Source of the DNA: Actinomycetota bacterium
GTDB lineage: Bacteria > Actinomycetota > Acidimicrobiia > Acidimicrobiales > Poriferisodalaceae
Length of the DNA: 64,000 nucleotides
Reading direction: 5' to 3'
Assembly (NCBI GenBank): GCA_014238065.1
Contig: JABABU010000027.1
Span: forward strand, 124,001 to 188,000
The notes below the pieces were generated by a model, which was given only the letters and a program-made list of their open reading frames with translations, was not told where the DNA came from and did no database searches. Positions within the stretch are counted from its first letter, which is position 1, and the number at the start of each line of letters is the position of its first letter. This document shows, one piece after another, positions 47,889 to 56,494 of the stretch. The position numbers and the translations under genes were made by a program.

Positions 47889-48746
47889 TCAGCCGTTGGT
47901 GGTTCGTGGCTGGAGCTCGATGACCGTCAGCGGATAGATGGCCTCTGTCTCGATTGGATCCGCCGTGCCGGCGCGGCCCTCACTGTCGACCCAGGTGACG
48001 ACCCACTTGACCGCGACACGGAACGGCCACCTGCCGTCGGCGCTGATCGACGAGACACGATCGTACGTGTGACCGCAAGCTGTCGCTGGGTCGATGTCGG
48101 GCGTGTAGGGCACCGGTTCGAGGGAGCAGTCGACGGGTTCGCTGCCATCGCCGGCGTCGAGAAGGAGCCGATCGGCGGTGGCTGTGGCTGTCACCGACAA
48201 CCCTGGCACCTCTGCAGTCACCACGACGGGGTCGATCGCCACGCCCTCAAGCCACACGAACGTGGTCAGCCCGACGAGGTGGTTGACATGGGCACCTGGC
48301 GAGAACTCGGCCACCGGCGCCGGAGCGACCTCGATCATCTCTTGTCGAGCGCCACCGATCAGATCGCCAGAGGAGGTCTCGATGATCCATATGAAAGCCC
48401 AATCGGGTGACTCGTCGACGGTGTGACAGGAGTACACATAGAGAAACGAGATCGATCCGTCAGCTTCTCCACGCTCGACGAAACCAGCCGCCTGAGCCGG
48501 CGGAACGTAATAGTTGCCCCCTGGAATCGCGGCGACGTCGCCGACCGTGAGCTTCTGATAGACGCACGGCGCTCCGCCGACGTTGATCTCGAGTAGCTCC
48601 CCATCGTTCGCAGCTACGACCCTGATGGTGTCCTTGAACGTCTCAACGGGGTCCCCATCGACTCCGCCGTTATCAGCGGCGTCAACCAAGCCTGAGCCGA
48701 CGAGGAGCACAGAGCCCGTGATCACCAACGCGGCAAGGACCCTCAA
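47889..48746 (-). CDS. Secreted protein of unknown function
   Basis: A 285-residue exported protein. The signal peptide is LAALVITGSVLLVGSGLVDA, then an acidic N-terminal region and a beta-rich C-terminal half with VWLEGVAIDPVVVTAEVPGL and VKWVVTWVDSEGRAG. Four cysteines are widely spaced (GGAPCVYQ, YSCHTVD, PVDCSLE, ATACGHT) and may form two disulfides. A similar layout occurs in actinobacterial secreted proteins next to pilus or surface loci, with no known activity. It overlaps the upstream lipoprotein gene by ATGA. Confidence 0.65.
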   Translation of the reverse strand: MRVLAALVITGSVLLVGSGLVDAADNGGVDGDPVETFKDTIRVVAANDGELLEINVGGAPCVYQKLTVGDVAAIPGGNYYVPPAQAAGFVERGEADGSISFLYVYSCHTVDESPDWAFIWIIETSSGDLIGGARQEMIEVAPAPVAEFSPGAHVNHLVGLTTFVWLEGVAIDPVVVTAEVPGLSVTATATADRLLLDAGDGSEPVDCSLEPVPYTPDIDPATACGHTYDRVSSISADGRWPFRVAVKWVVTWVDSEGRAGTADPIETEAIYPLTVIELQPRTTNG

Positions 48747-49393
48747 CAGCCTTCTCCGTTGCTCCGCGTAAGCGCACTCCGGCTGACCTGTCGGAAGTCA
48801 CCGTCGTTCAATTCAACGATGGATGTGATCGACAGAGAAACGACCGAGTCATCGATGATCGAGCCGGTTGCCACCTCAATCACGACCACGTCGCTGATGA
48901 GGCAATAAATCACGAGCGCCGCCTGCTCATTGTCGATCAGTGCAACGCTCTCGACCTCGACGCGCTCGAGGTTTTTCGAACTCCGTCGCACAGCTGTCCC
49001 ATTCTCAGCATGCTCTCGAACAGAGCCGACGACATCGGATAGCGCATCACCGTCGAGGTACATCTCGAGAGAGCCGACGTCGGCCTCGATCGGACTGGCC
49101 TTTAGATCGATCTCAAGGTTGCGAGCCCCATTGAGGAATCGCCCCAGATCGGCTCGAAGCTGTTCGAGTGTCGCCGCGGCGGTTGACGCCATTGTCGTGC
49201 TTCGTGATGTGGCCGGTGCGGCCGCAGTGGTCGGCACAGACGATGTCGTCGGTGTGATCGCAATTGCCGCCGTGGTGCCCGTGAGTGGAGTCACTATCTC
49301 GCCGTCAGCGGAACTGCACCCACTGAACACCTGAACCAGAACCACCAGCACAACGCCCCAGGCAACCCAAGAACGCTCCGCCGCACCAAACAT
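48743..49393 (-). CDS. Lipoprotein of unknown function
   Basis: A 216-residue lipoprotein: VAWGVVLVVLVQVFSGC ends in a lipobox, followed by a Thr/Ala-rich linker and an NTF2-like or DUF4878-like mixed domain (RNLEIDLKASPIEADVGSL, ALIDNEQAALVIYCLISDVV). ATG 49393 is chosen; an upstream in-frame ATG at 49459 lacks a signal-like start. It is cotranscribed with the secreted protein below it (ATGA overlap), so both are probably surface proteins of one system. Confidence 0.6.
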   Translation of the reverse strand: MFGAAERSWVAWGVVLVVLVQVFSGCSSADGEIVTPLTGTTAAIAITPTTSSVPTTAAAPATSRSTTMASTAAATLEQLRADLGRFLNGARNLEIDLKASPIEADVGSLEMYLDGDALSDVVGSVREHAENGTAVRRSSKNLERVEVESVALIDNEQAALVIYCLISDVVVIEVATGSIIDDSVVSLSITSIVELNDGDFRQVSRSALTRSNGEGC

Positions 49394-49725
49394 TGTCACG
49401 CACCGTAGTTGAATCAACCGACAACCACCCACCGGGGTCATTTGGTTCCTCCGGAACATCAGTCAAATATATCGAAAGATAGTGAAAAATATCAAGACAC
49501 TATTGCGACCAGGGTCAACGCGTGCGTGCCCATGCAATACACCCGAGAGATGGCGGGATGGACGCACCGAGGTCGGTACGCGCCAACTCGGCGATACGAG
49601 CCGCATCGCCGACAAGTCGACTCGAGGTAGTCCGAAAGCTGCATTCACAACTCCCGTCGTGCACGTACATCCTGACCGATGTTCACGTCGTTCACAGCGA
49701 ACAGCGCCAGTAGGGTCGGTCGAAC
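49394..49725. other. AT-rich divergent intergenic region
   Basis: This 332-nt gap separates the lipoprotein and MFS genes. Around 49455-49503 the base composition drops sharply in GC, and there is an inverted repeat ATAGTG (49479-49484) / CACTAT (49498-49503). It probably holds promoters for both flanking units. Short frames inside it have no protein-like features. Confidence 0.5.
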
Positions 49726-51018
49726 ATGTCCACACCAGACACCGGCCGATCTCCGCTTCTGGAGACACTGCGGGGCCTCGTCATACCGGTGTACTTGCCA
49801 TGGATGACAGGCGGCCTCGGCGTCGCGATGCTGGTCCCGGTTCTTCCGGTGTACCTCAAGGATTCCGGCCTCAGCTTCACACTCGTATCGGTGGTGCTGG
49901 CGGCAACCGGTGTCGGAGCGATGCTCGGTGGCCTCCCGATCGGCGCCTTGCTTGCGAGAGTGGGCGAAAACCGAGTGATGCTTCTGTCCCTTGTGCTCAT
50001 GGGCGGCGCGACCGCAGCGCTGGGGATCAACACGGCAGTCATCGGGCTCACCGTCCTCCGGTTCGTGCACGGTGCAGGTTCGGTGGGCCTGCGCCTCAGT
50101 CGACAAACGTTCGTGACCCGCAAAGTTCGGGCCGACGTGCGGGGGCGGTCGCTCGCGCTGATGGGTGGATCGATGCGGTTTGCGACCCTGATCGGTCCTG
50201 CCATCGGCGGCGTGCTCGCCGATCAAGCCGGATACCGATGGACGTTCGCGATCAGCGGCATCATCACGCTCGTCGGCCTGATCCCAGTGTTGGCGAGCGG
50301 GATCGACAAGGACTCCGACGACAAGGGTTTCGACGACAAGGGTTTCGACGACAAGGGTTTCGTGGCCACGGTTGACGGCGACAACGAAGCGAAGCTCGGA
50401 CTCGTCGCTGCCCTACGCAAGCACCGGCGCGCGCTCGTCATCGGTGGAATCGGCCCCGCCCTCGTCATGAGTGTTCGCCAGGGACGACTCATCATTCTCC
50501 CTCTCATGGGCAACGCCCTCGACCTCAGCAACACGTCCATCGGCATCCTCGTTGCTGTCGGTACGGGTGCAGATCTACTGCTCTTTCCGGTTGCCGGACA
50601 CCTCATGGATCGCTACGGGCGACTCACCGCGATCGTGCCTGCGTTCAGTCTCATCGGCATCGGACTGCTGATGTTGTCGACCGCCGACACTGCGGCGACG
50701 GTCACCATCGCGGGAGCAGTCATGGGCATCGGCAATGGCATGAGCGCCGGCACGATGCTGACGCTCGGCACCGACCTCGCCCCCGACGACAGTCCCGGGC
50801 AATTTCTCTCGGCGCTAGCGTCGGTTCAGAACCTCGGAAGGATCTTGGGTCCACTCGTCGTCGGGTGGTTCGCCGACGCGGTCGGCTTGCGAGCTTCCGC
50901 CGTGGCCCTCGCGGTGGTCATGTTCCTGGCGATCACTTGGATCGTGGTCCTCATCGGCGAAACCTCCGAAGGTCACCAAGGTCGATTTCAGCGACGCTCA
51001 CTCGACAACCGGAGCTGA
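49726..51018 (+). CDS. MFS transporter
   Basis: A 430-residue major-facilitator permease with about twelve hydrophobic helices. Helices 2-3 carry the MFS loop (GGLPIGALLARVGENRVMLL), and LMDRYGRLTAIVPAFSLI repeats it in the second half. Drug or metabolite efflux is likely, but the substrate cannot be told. The cytoplasmic loop between helices 6 and 7 contains three copies of DDKGF from a perfect DNA repeat. It stands alone. Confidence 0.9.
   Translation: MSTPDTGRSPLLETLRGLVIPVYLPWMTGGLGVAMLVPVLPVYLKDSGLSFTLVSVVLAATGVGAMLGGLPIGALLARVGENRVMLLSLVLMGGATAALGINTAVIGLTVLRFVHGAGSVGLRLSRQTFVTRKVRADVRGRSLALMGGSMRFATLIGPAIGGVLADQAGYRWTFAISGIITLVGLIPVLASGIDKDSDDKGFDDKGFDDKGFVATVDGDNEAKLGLVAALRKHRRALVIGGIGPALVMSVRQGRLIILPLMGNALDLSNTSIGILVAVGTGADLLLFPVAGHLMDRYGRLTAIVPAFSLIGIGLLMLSTADTAATVTIAGAVMGIGNGMSAGTMLTLGTDLAPDDSPGQFLSALASVQNLGRILGPLVVGWFADAVGLRASAVALAVVMFLAITWIVVLIGETSEGHQGRFQRRSLDNRS
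50316..50360 (+). repeat. 3 x 15-bp perfect tandem repeat in the MFS gene
   Basis: CGACGACAAGGGTTT repeated three times encodes DDKGF three times in the central loop. The unit is a multiple of three, so copy-number change keeps the frame and alters only loop length and charge. Confidence 0.9.
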
Positions 51019-51457
51019 CCTCTCGAACCGCGTCGCCACCCACCCGTGCTGTTGCTGACCTGGCCTGTGATCCACGCCGCGTCGTCGGTCAGCAGCCATG
51101 CAATCAGGTTCGCGACATCGCGAGGCTGACCCCACCTCCCTGCCGGGAAACCCCACCTCACCTGTTCGTGGGCGACACCTGTCGCGTAGGCAGTGTCCAC
51201 GGGGCCAGGGTTGATGCAGTTCACCGTGATGCCATCGTCGACGAGAAAGTCCGACACCGACAATGTCATCGACAAGATCGCGCCGTTGCTGAGCGAAGAG
51301 GTGATCTCGTTCGCCATCGGGCCCTGATGCTGACCGCTGGCGAAGAACACGACCGGCCTCCCGACCGTGGATCACCACGTTGCTCGCCGAACTCCTTGGC
51401 CAACAGAAGCGCTGCACGGGTGTTCACGGCCCAGCACGCATCGAGTTCCTCGGCCCT
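50988..51457 (-). pseudogene. Frameshifted short-chain dehydrogenase (SDR) remnant
   Basis: Two frames together read as the C-terminal two thirds of an SDR. The upper frame gives ELDACWAVNTRAALLLAKEF, then EQRGDPRSGGR; near 51352 one base is missing and the sequence continues as VFFASGQHQGP, VNCINPGPVDTAYATG, GRWGQPRDVANLIAWLL and ITGQVSNSTGG. The N-terminal Rossmann half is gone; a TAA precedes the remnant. At the YxxxK site it reads SSLSNGAI, so both catalytic Tyr and Lys are lost. The gene is inactive on three counts. Confidence 0.7.
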
Positions 51458-51567
51458 TTACTTTCTCCAAGGGTCAGAACGCGCTTCACATCATCCTGGC
51501 AGCTCCACCCCAACGCGCATTCGTAGCGCGTCAAGAACACCCTCGAACGACTCCAAGGTGGGGTGGG

Positions 51568-52575
51568 TTACGTCAGGAGCGCAGCGAACTGGCGACGCCA
51601 TTCGACGCTGGCTTTGTCGGCCTGGACCGAAACGACGCCGGTGCGGCCCATGGGCAAAACACCGTCGAGCCGTTCGAGCATGAGCTTGTCCTCGGCCCCG
51701 ATGGCCCTGTCGAAAGCGGCGACCTCTTCGACCGGCACCGAGAAGTCGTCGTTGCGCCACATCACGAACGTGAAGTACGACGTCTCATCGTCGATGGGCG
51801 TGGCGAGCAGCAACAGGATGTGCTCGAGTCCTGTCTCGTACAGGATCGTGCTTCGCACGGTCATCGGTAGAACGAAACCGGTCGACATGTGACGGTGCAC
51901 CACGTCGTCGGTGACCCCGGTGGTTGCGATCGCGTCGTCGGGATTGCTGGCATCGACCTCGTACTTGTAGCCGTAGAACTGGTCGTCAAGCTGCTCGAGG
52001 TCGAGCTTCGGAATCAGAGGATTCTGGGCGCCGCCGAACGTGCCGACATGAACCCACGGGAAGTGCGAGAAGTCGAGAAAGTTGTCGGTCATTCGCGTTG
52101 CAGAAGTGGCCCACTCTTCGACCGGGTTGTTGATGCGGCGATAATCGTCGAGGTCATCCCACGGCATCGTCGGAATGTCGGCCACCGGCTCGTCGAGGCA
52201 GAGCCACACAAGCCCGTAACGCTCGACAGCATTCACCACGCCGAGATGCGCGGCCGGCGGAATCGGCAGAGTTTCTTCCGCCGACGGAATCCGCACGCAC
52301 CGGCCACCATCACCGAACGACCACCCGTGATAGCAACACGTCAGACACCCGGCCGACACCGAGCCCGCCGAGAGCGGAGCCTCGCGATGCGGACACCGGT
52401 CGGGCGCAGCGACGACATCTCCCGATGGGCTCCGCCACAGAACGCAAGTCTGGCTCAGCAGCGTTCGTCGATAGGGGCCGTCGACGATCTCGGAGCTCTC
52501 CGCCACCGCGAACCAATAGCCGCGTAGGCCGGCATTGTCCCCGAATATCTGGGTATGTGTCCCATTTGCGCTCAT
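51568..52575 (-). CDS. Rieske oxygenase (VanA/PobA-type) alpha subunit
   Basis: A 335-residue single-component-type oxygenase subunit. [2Fe-2S] ligands are Cys61/His63 (RCPHREAPLS) and Cys80/His83 (CCYHGWSFGDG). The iron ligands are in DNFLDFSHFPWVHVGTFG (His171, His176). The length fits vanillate-demethylase-like enzymes, which remove O- or N-methyl groups or hydroxylate rings using a separate reductase. ATG 52575 follows a strong -10 (TAGAAT, minus strand, 52588-52583) so closely that the mRNA may be leaderless. Its -35 lies under a FadR-like palindrome. Confidence 0.86.
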   Translation of the reverse strand: MSANGTHTQIFGDNAGLRGYWFAVAESSEIVDGPYRRTLLSQTCVLWRSPSGDVVAAPDRCPHREAPLSAGSVSAGCLTCCYHGWSFGDGGRCVRIPSAEETLPIPPAAHLGVVNAVERYGLVWLCLDEPVADIPTMPWDDLDDYRRINNPVEEWATSATRMTDNFLDFSHFPWVHVGTFGGAQNPLIPKLDLEQLDDQFYGYKYEVDASNPDDAIATTGVTDDVVHRHMSTGFVLPMTVRSTILYETGLEHILLLLATPIDDETSYFTFVMWRNDDFSVPVEEVAAFDRAIGAEDKLMLERLDGVLPMGRTGVVSVQADKASVEWRRQFAALLT

Positions 52576-52600
52576 CGAGCCAATTCTAATTCGGTTTCGG

Positions 52601-52619
52601 TGGTCTGACCATCGGACCA
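52601..52619. promoter_or_regulatory. FadR/GntR-like operator over divergent promoters
   Basis: TGGTCTGACCATCGGACCA contains the perfect palindrome TGGTCTGACCA (52601-52611) and a second half-site TGGTCC on the opposite strand. TGGT-N3-ACCA is the known core of GntR/FadR-type operators. On the minus strand TGGTCA (52611-52606) is a 4/6 -35 spaced 17 nt from TAGAAT; on the plus strand TGCTACGTT (52621-52629) is a possible extended -10. A bound regulator would cover both promoters. Confidence 0.55.
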
Positions 52620-52663
52620 CTGCTACGTTGGCTTTGGGTCGAAAGATCCGGGAGGAGAAGGCG

Positions 52664-53131
52664 ATGACCGTCAACTCAAGCGGGCCGCCGTCAGCACGGT
52701 GGACCCATATGGCGCTGCGGGTGAAGGACATCGACGCGACCATCGAGTTCTACACCGACTTCACCCCGATGGAGTTGATCGACAAGCGGGAGGACGACAT
52801 GGGCTACGGCGCATGGCTCGGCCACACCGACTCTCCTGACAAGCCTTTCATCCTCGTGATCGCCCAATTCTTCCCAGAGACCGATCCGTTCAAGGACGCG
52901 CCGGCTGCGGTTCTCGCACCGTTCGCGCACATCGGCATCGAGATGCCGAACCGCGACGATGTCGACGCCATCGCCGAGCGGGCCAAGGCAGAAGGCATCC
53001 TCGCCATGCCGCCAACCGACATGCCGCAACCCATCGGCTACATCTGTATGGTCTCGGACCCCGACGGCAACATGGTCGAGTTCTCGCACGACCAACGTGT
53101 GTACGACACCATGCAGGAACTCGCCTCCTGA
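52664..53131 (+). CDS. VOC-family (glyoxalase-like) protein
   Basis: A 155-residue vicinal-oxygen-chelate protein. The first metal-binding strand is WTHMALRVKDIDATIEFY, the second begins FAHIGIEMPNRDDVDAIAE and ends VSDPDGNMVEF, giving the His/Glu pattern. ATG 52664 has GGAGGAG 6 nt upstream, a very good site. The stop overlaps a CTG that seems to start the next gene. It leads the plus-strand unit controlled by the FadR-like operator and probably works on the same compound as the Rieske enzyme. Confidence 0.85.
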   Translation: MTVNSSGPPSARWTHMALRVKDIDATIEFYTDFTPMELIDKREDDMGYGAWLGHTDSPDKPFILVIAQFFPETDPFKDAPAAVLAPFAHIGIEMPNRDDVDAIAERAKAEGILAMPPTDMPQPIGYICMVSDPDGNMVEFSHDQRVYDTMQELAS

Positions 53132-53505
53132 CGCCCAACGAGGTCGTCGAGAGCTACCTCGCATCGTTCTCGTCCCGCGATGTCGAGAACATCTGTTCGC
53201 ACGTGGCCGCCGGCTTCGTCAATCGTCACCACAGCCAGCTCGGAGATGGATCGACCGGCATCGATGAGTACCGCGAGCGGCTCCCCGGTTTCCTGGATAT
53301 GTTCGACGGGTTGGCCTACGAGGTCGAATCGCTCATTGCCGATGGCGGGTCGGTGATGGCCGCCTACCGGATGACCGGCACCCACGAAGGCCACGCCATC
53401 GACATCCATGGCGTGATGGCCGTAGGGGTCATCGACGAGCAGATCGCATCGCGCACCGACTACTGGGACTCGCTGACCTTCCTAGCCCAGACCAACCAGG
53501 CCTGA
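53128..53505 (+). CDS. NTF2-like protein with probable CTG start
   Basis: About 125 residues of SnoaL/NTF2-like fold. The expected first helix is VVESYLASFSSRDVENICSH, followed by EYRERLPGFLDMFDGL and GHAIDIHGVMAVGVIDEQI. The frame has no ATG, GTG or TTG before that helix; a CTG at 53128 overlaps the VOC stop (CTGA), as ATG usually does in coupled genes. The first standard start, GTG 53203, would remove the first helix. I favour the CTG, with moderate confidence. Confidence 0.7.
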   Translation: MTPNEVVESYLASFSSRDVENICSHVAAGFVNRHHSQLGDGSTGIDEYRERLPGFLDMFDGLAYEVESLIADGGSVMAAYRMTGTHEGHAIDIHGVMAVGVIDEQIASRTDYWDSLTFLAQTNQA

Positions 53506-53529
53506 GCTGGTGTGTAGTTCACTGGAGCG

Positions 53530-54864
53530 ATGGCAAAGCTGATCATCACCGGCGGGGACATCGTGACGATGAATCCCGGTCGGGAAGAAATCGTCGGCGG
53601 TCACATCGTCGTCGAGGATGGACTGATCACGGCCCTCGGGCCTGGCCAGGGTGTTCCGGACCCTGAAGCGGTCGTGATCGACGCTGCCGGGTGCGTCGTC
53701 ACGCCAGGCCTCATCAACGCTCATCAGCACTTCACCGGTGATCCGCTGGTGGCGTGCTGCATCCCGGACACGATCACGTCCAACGAGGCGATCTTCGAGT
53801 GGGCCGTTCCGATCCACGAGCACCACACGGCCGACGACGACGAGGTTGCCGCGACGTTGACCGCGCTGCAATGCCTCCGCACAGGGACGACGACCGCTGT
53901 CGAGGCTGGGACGGTTGCTCACCCGGAACGGGTCGCAGCGGGAATGACGGCGGCAGGTATCAGGGCGACTCTCGGACGGTGGGGCTGGGACGTTCCCGAT
54001 GTGCCGTACGGCGCTCCGGCGGACGAAGTTCTCGCGCTCCAGCGCTCACTTGTCGCCGGCTGGCCCGCGGGGGGCCGCGTCGAAGGATGGGTCACGCTCG
54101 TCGGCCACGCGCTCGCGTCAGACGAACTCCTCGCCGGTGCGGCCGAACTCAGCCGCGAGCTCGGCGTGAATCTGACGATGCACATGTCGCCGACACCAGA
54201 CGACTCGGCCGAGTACCGAGAGCGATCGGGCAAGAGCGCCATCGAACATCTGGCCAGCCTCGACGTGCTCGGGCCGAACGTTCTGATCGCGCATGCGGTG
54301 CACCTCGACGATGCCGAGCTCGATCTGCTCCTCGAACACGACGTATCCATCGCCTACTGCCCGTGGGCATATCTACGCCTCGGTCAGGGTGTGAGCATCT
54401 CCGGGCGCCACATCGAGTTCGTCGAGCGCGGCGGGCGGCTTGCGCTCGGCGCAGACGCAGCCAATGCCGGCGACCATCGAGATCTGTTGTTGACCGCTGC
54501 CGTCACCGCCGGGTTGGCCCGCGACATCGGCTACGACCAGTTCGGATCGGCGAACGCACTCGCTCACGCCACCATCGAAGGAGCCCGTGCGGTCGGAATG
54601 ACCGACCGAGTCGGCTCGCTCGAAGTCGGCAAAGCGGCAGATCTCGTTGTCTTCGACGCGAGTGGCCTCGACTGGGGGGCACGGGGCGACCTCACGATGC
54701 AACTCGTGTGGGGCAACATCGGGTCAACGGTTCGTGACGTGATCGTCGATGGTGAGCTGGTCATCCGCGATCGAGCCTCGACCAAGGTCGACGAAGCCGA
54801 GCTGATCGCCGAGTCCCGCGACCGAAAAGCATCGCTCCTACGCCGCGCCGGCATCGACCGCTGA
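53530..54864 (+). CDS. Amidohydrolase (cytosine-deaminase/ATZ-like)
   Basis: A 444-residue amidohydrolase. Metal ligands: His-x-His in LINAHQHFTGDP, His in LTMHMSPTPDD, His in LIAHAVHLDD, and Asp in LGADAANAGDHRD. The C-terminal LGSLEVGKAADLVVFDASG closes the composite domain. It is related to the amidohydrolase encoded convergently at 55093-56481 (shared HMSP, AH-H-DD and AxNYAD/ANAGDH-type positions). The ATG lies 24 nt after the NTF2-like gene, so it completes the three-gene unit. Confidence 0.86.
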   Translation: MAKLIITGGDIVTMNPGREEIVGGHIVVEDGLITALGPGQGVPDPEAVVIDAAGCVVTPGLINAHQHFTGDPLVACCIPDTITSNEAIFEWAVPIHEHHTADDDEVAATLTALQCLRTGTTTAVEAGTVAHPERVAAGMTAAGIRATLGRWGWDVPDVPYGAPADEVLALQRSLVAGWPAGGRVEGWVTLVGHALASDELLAGAAELSRELGVNLTMHMSPTPDDSAEYRERSGKSAIEHLASLDVLGPNVLIAHAVHLDDAELDLLLEHDVSIAYCPWAYLRLGQGVSISGRHIEFVERGGRLALGADAANAGDHRDLLLTAAVTAGLARDIGYDQFGSANALAHATIEGARAVGMTDRVGSLEVGKAADLVVFDASGLDWGARGDLTMQLVWGNIGSTVRDVIVDGELVIRDRASTKVDEAELIAESRDRKASLLRRAGIDR

Positions 54865-55092
54865 CCCGGTCTACGGAAACCACATCTCGAGGGGGTTTCA
54901 TACAAACCTTTCCGACGAGGCCAGCAGCTGCCGGCAGCGGGAGGCCACCGTCGACGGGTGACGTGTCGACCACCTTCAACTCGTCGTTCAATGCCCGTAC
55001 CGAACTACCGCTCACAGCCGAACTTCACCAGCGCGCAGAGGGTCGAGTAGATCGACGCGTCATCGAGTCCGAACCCCATTCCGGAGGTCGAG

Positions 55093-56481
55093 CTAGATGA
55101 TGGGGTACTTCGATTTGTCGGGGAGACCGGAGCGCTGGGTGATTGCTTCGCCGGCAGCCTGCGATTGTGACCACAGGATCTGCTCGTCGATGGTGGTCAT
55201 GCGACCCGCGTCGACGATCTTGGCGCCGCCGACGAACACCGTGTGAACCCCACGACCATCTGCCGACCACACCAGCTGGTTCATGACGTTCAGCAACGGC
55301 CGCCACTCGGGTCGATCGGTGTCATGCACGACCACGTCGGCGAACTTGCCAGCCTCGAGCGAGCCGATCTCGTCTTCCATCAACATCGTGCGGGCTCCAC
55401 CCAACGTGGCCATCTCGTATGCCTTCTCTGCGGGGAACATCTGAGCGTCCATGCGGGCGTCCTTGAACAACCCTGCAACGAGATAGGTGGCCCGATACAT
55501 GTCGGCGTAGTTCGATGCATTGTTGCCATCGATGCCGATGCTGACGTTGATTCCGCGCATGACCATCTCAGGGATCTTGCCGATCTGCGTTACGCCATAG
55601 GCGACCTTCAGCGCCGTCGTCGGGCAATGCGCAACGGAACATCCCGCGTGAGCCATGACATCGAGTTCGTTGTCGTCGACATGTACGCAGTGCGTCATCG
55701 ACGTGTCGTCGGAAAGCACACCGAGCTCGTTGAGATGAATCATGGGACGTTGGCCGAACTCGGCGATGAAGCCTTCAGGGTCGAGCTTCGCGGGGCTCAT
55801 GTGGAAGTTCAGACCGACACCGTGATGATCGGCAGCCTCTCTCGCGGCCCGCCACAGCGGATCGGACGCCGTGGTGTGGCCGACCAGCATCGACCAGGCG
55901 CTGATACGCCCATCGGCGACATCCGTGCACCGTTCGATCGTGTCGTTGATGTTGGCGATCGCAGCGTCGGTGTTCTGCTTGTAGATGTCGGGCTCTGGTG
56001 GAAGATCCCACACCCACTTCCCGACCCGACCCCGGATCCCGACCTCATCGAGCCCGTCGACCACCTCGTCGATGCAACGGATCGTGCCTGCTTCGAGGAA
56101 CGTGGTCGTACCGGACTTCAGCATCTCGACCGATGACAGTTGAGCCGAAAGGCGTTCCTCCTCTGCGGTGTATACCGAGTAGAGGGGGCACAGCCACTGG
56201 AATACGTTCTCCTCGAATGGTGTGTCGTCCGGAACATACCCCCTGGTCAGTGGCTCGCCAGTGATGTGGATATGCGTGTTGACCAAACCCGGGGTCACGA
56301 CGAATCGGTCGCCACCCAGTGTCTCGGCGGCCTCGTACTTCGCTTCGAGCACGGATGCCTTGCCGACCTCCACGATCTTGTTGCCACGGATGGCGACAGC
56401 TCCGTCGCGGATGATGTCGCGGGTCTTGTTCATCGTGACGACGTACCAACCCTTGACCAAAGTGTCGATGCGTTTGGTCAT
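55093..56481 (-). CDS. Amidohydrolase (ATZ/guanine-deaminase-like)
   Basis: A 462-residue amidohydrolase with the same ligand pattern: His-x-His in LVNTHIHITGEP, His in NFHMSPAK, His in MTHCVHVDD, Asp in IGIDGNNASNYADM. The start MTKRIDTLVKGWYVVTMNK is normal. It is the last gene of the long minus-strand operon, 13 nt after the O-methyltransferase. Its neighbour across the convergent gap is a relative, which suggests two steps or two substrates of one pathway. The 228-nt gap 54865-55092 holds no gene and only a weak inverted repeat (GAAACC/GGTTTC, 54876-54899). Confidence 0.86.
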   Translation of the reverse strand: MTKRIDTLVKGWYVVTMNKTRDIIRDGAVAIRGNKIVEVGKASVLEAKYEAAETLGGDRFVVTPGLVNTHIHITGEPLTRGYVPDDTPFEENVFQWLCPLYSVYTAEEERLSAQLSSVEMLKSGTTTFLEAGTIRCIDEVVDGLDEVGIRGRVGKWVWDLPPEPDIYKQNTDAAIANINDTIERCTDVADGRISAWSMLVGHTTASDPLWRAAREAADHHGVGLNFHMSPAKLDPEGFIAEFGQRPMIHLNELGVLSDDTSMTHCVHVDDNELDVMAHAGCSVAHCPTTALKVAYGVTQIGKIPEMVMRGINVSIGIDGNNASNYADMYRATYLVAGLFKDARMDAQMFPAEKAYEMATLGGARTMLMEDEIGSLEAGKFADVVVHDTDRPEWRPLLNVMNQLVWSADGRGVHTVFVGGAKIVDAGRMTTIDEQILWSQSQAAGEAITQRSGLPDKSKYPII

Positions 56482-56494
56482 GCCTTTGTCCCTC

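Noticed and set aside
54876-54899. GAAACC/GGTTTC inverted repeat as a terminator
   Set aside because: Six base pairs with a 12-nt loop is too weak to support without transcript ends.
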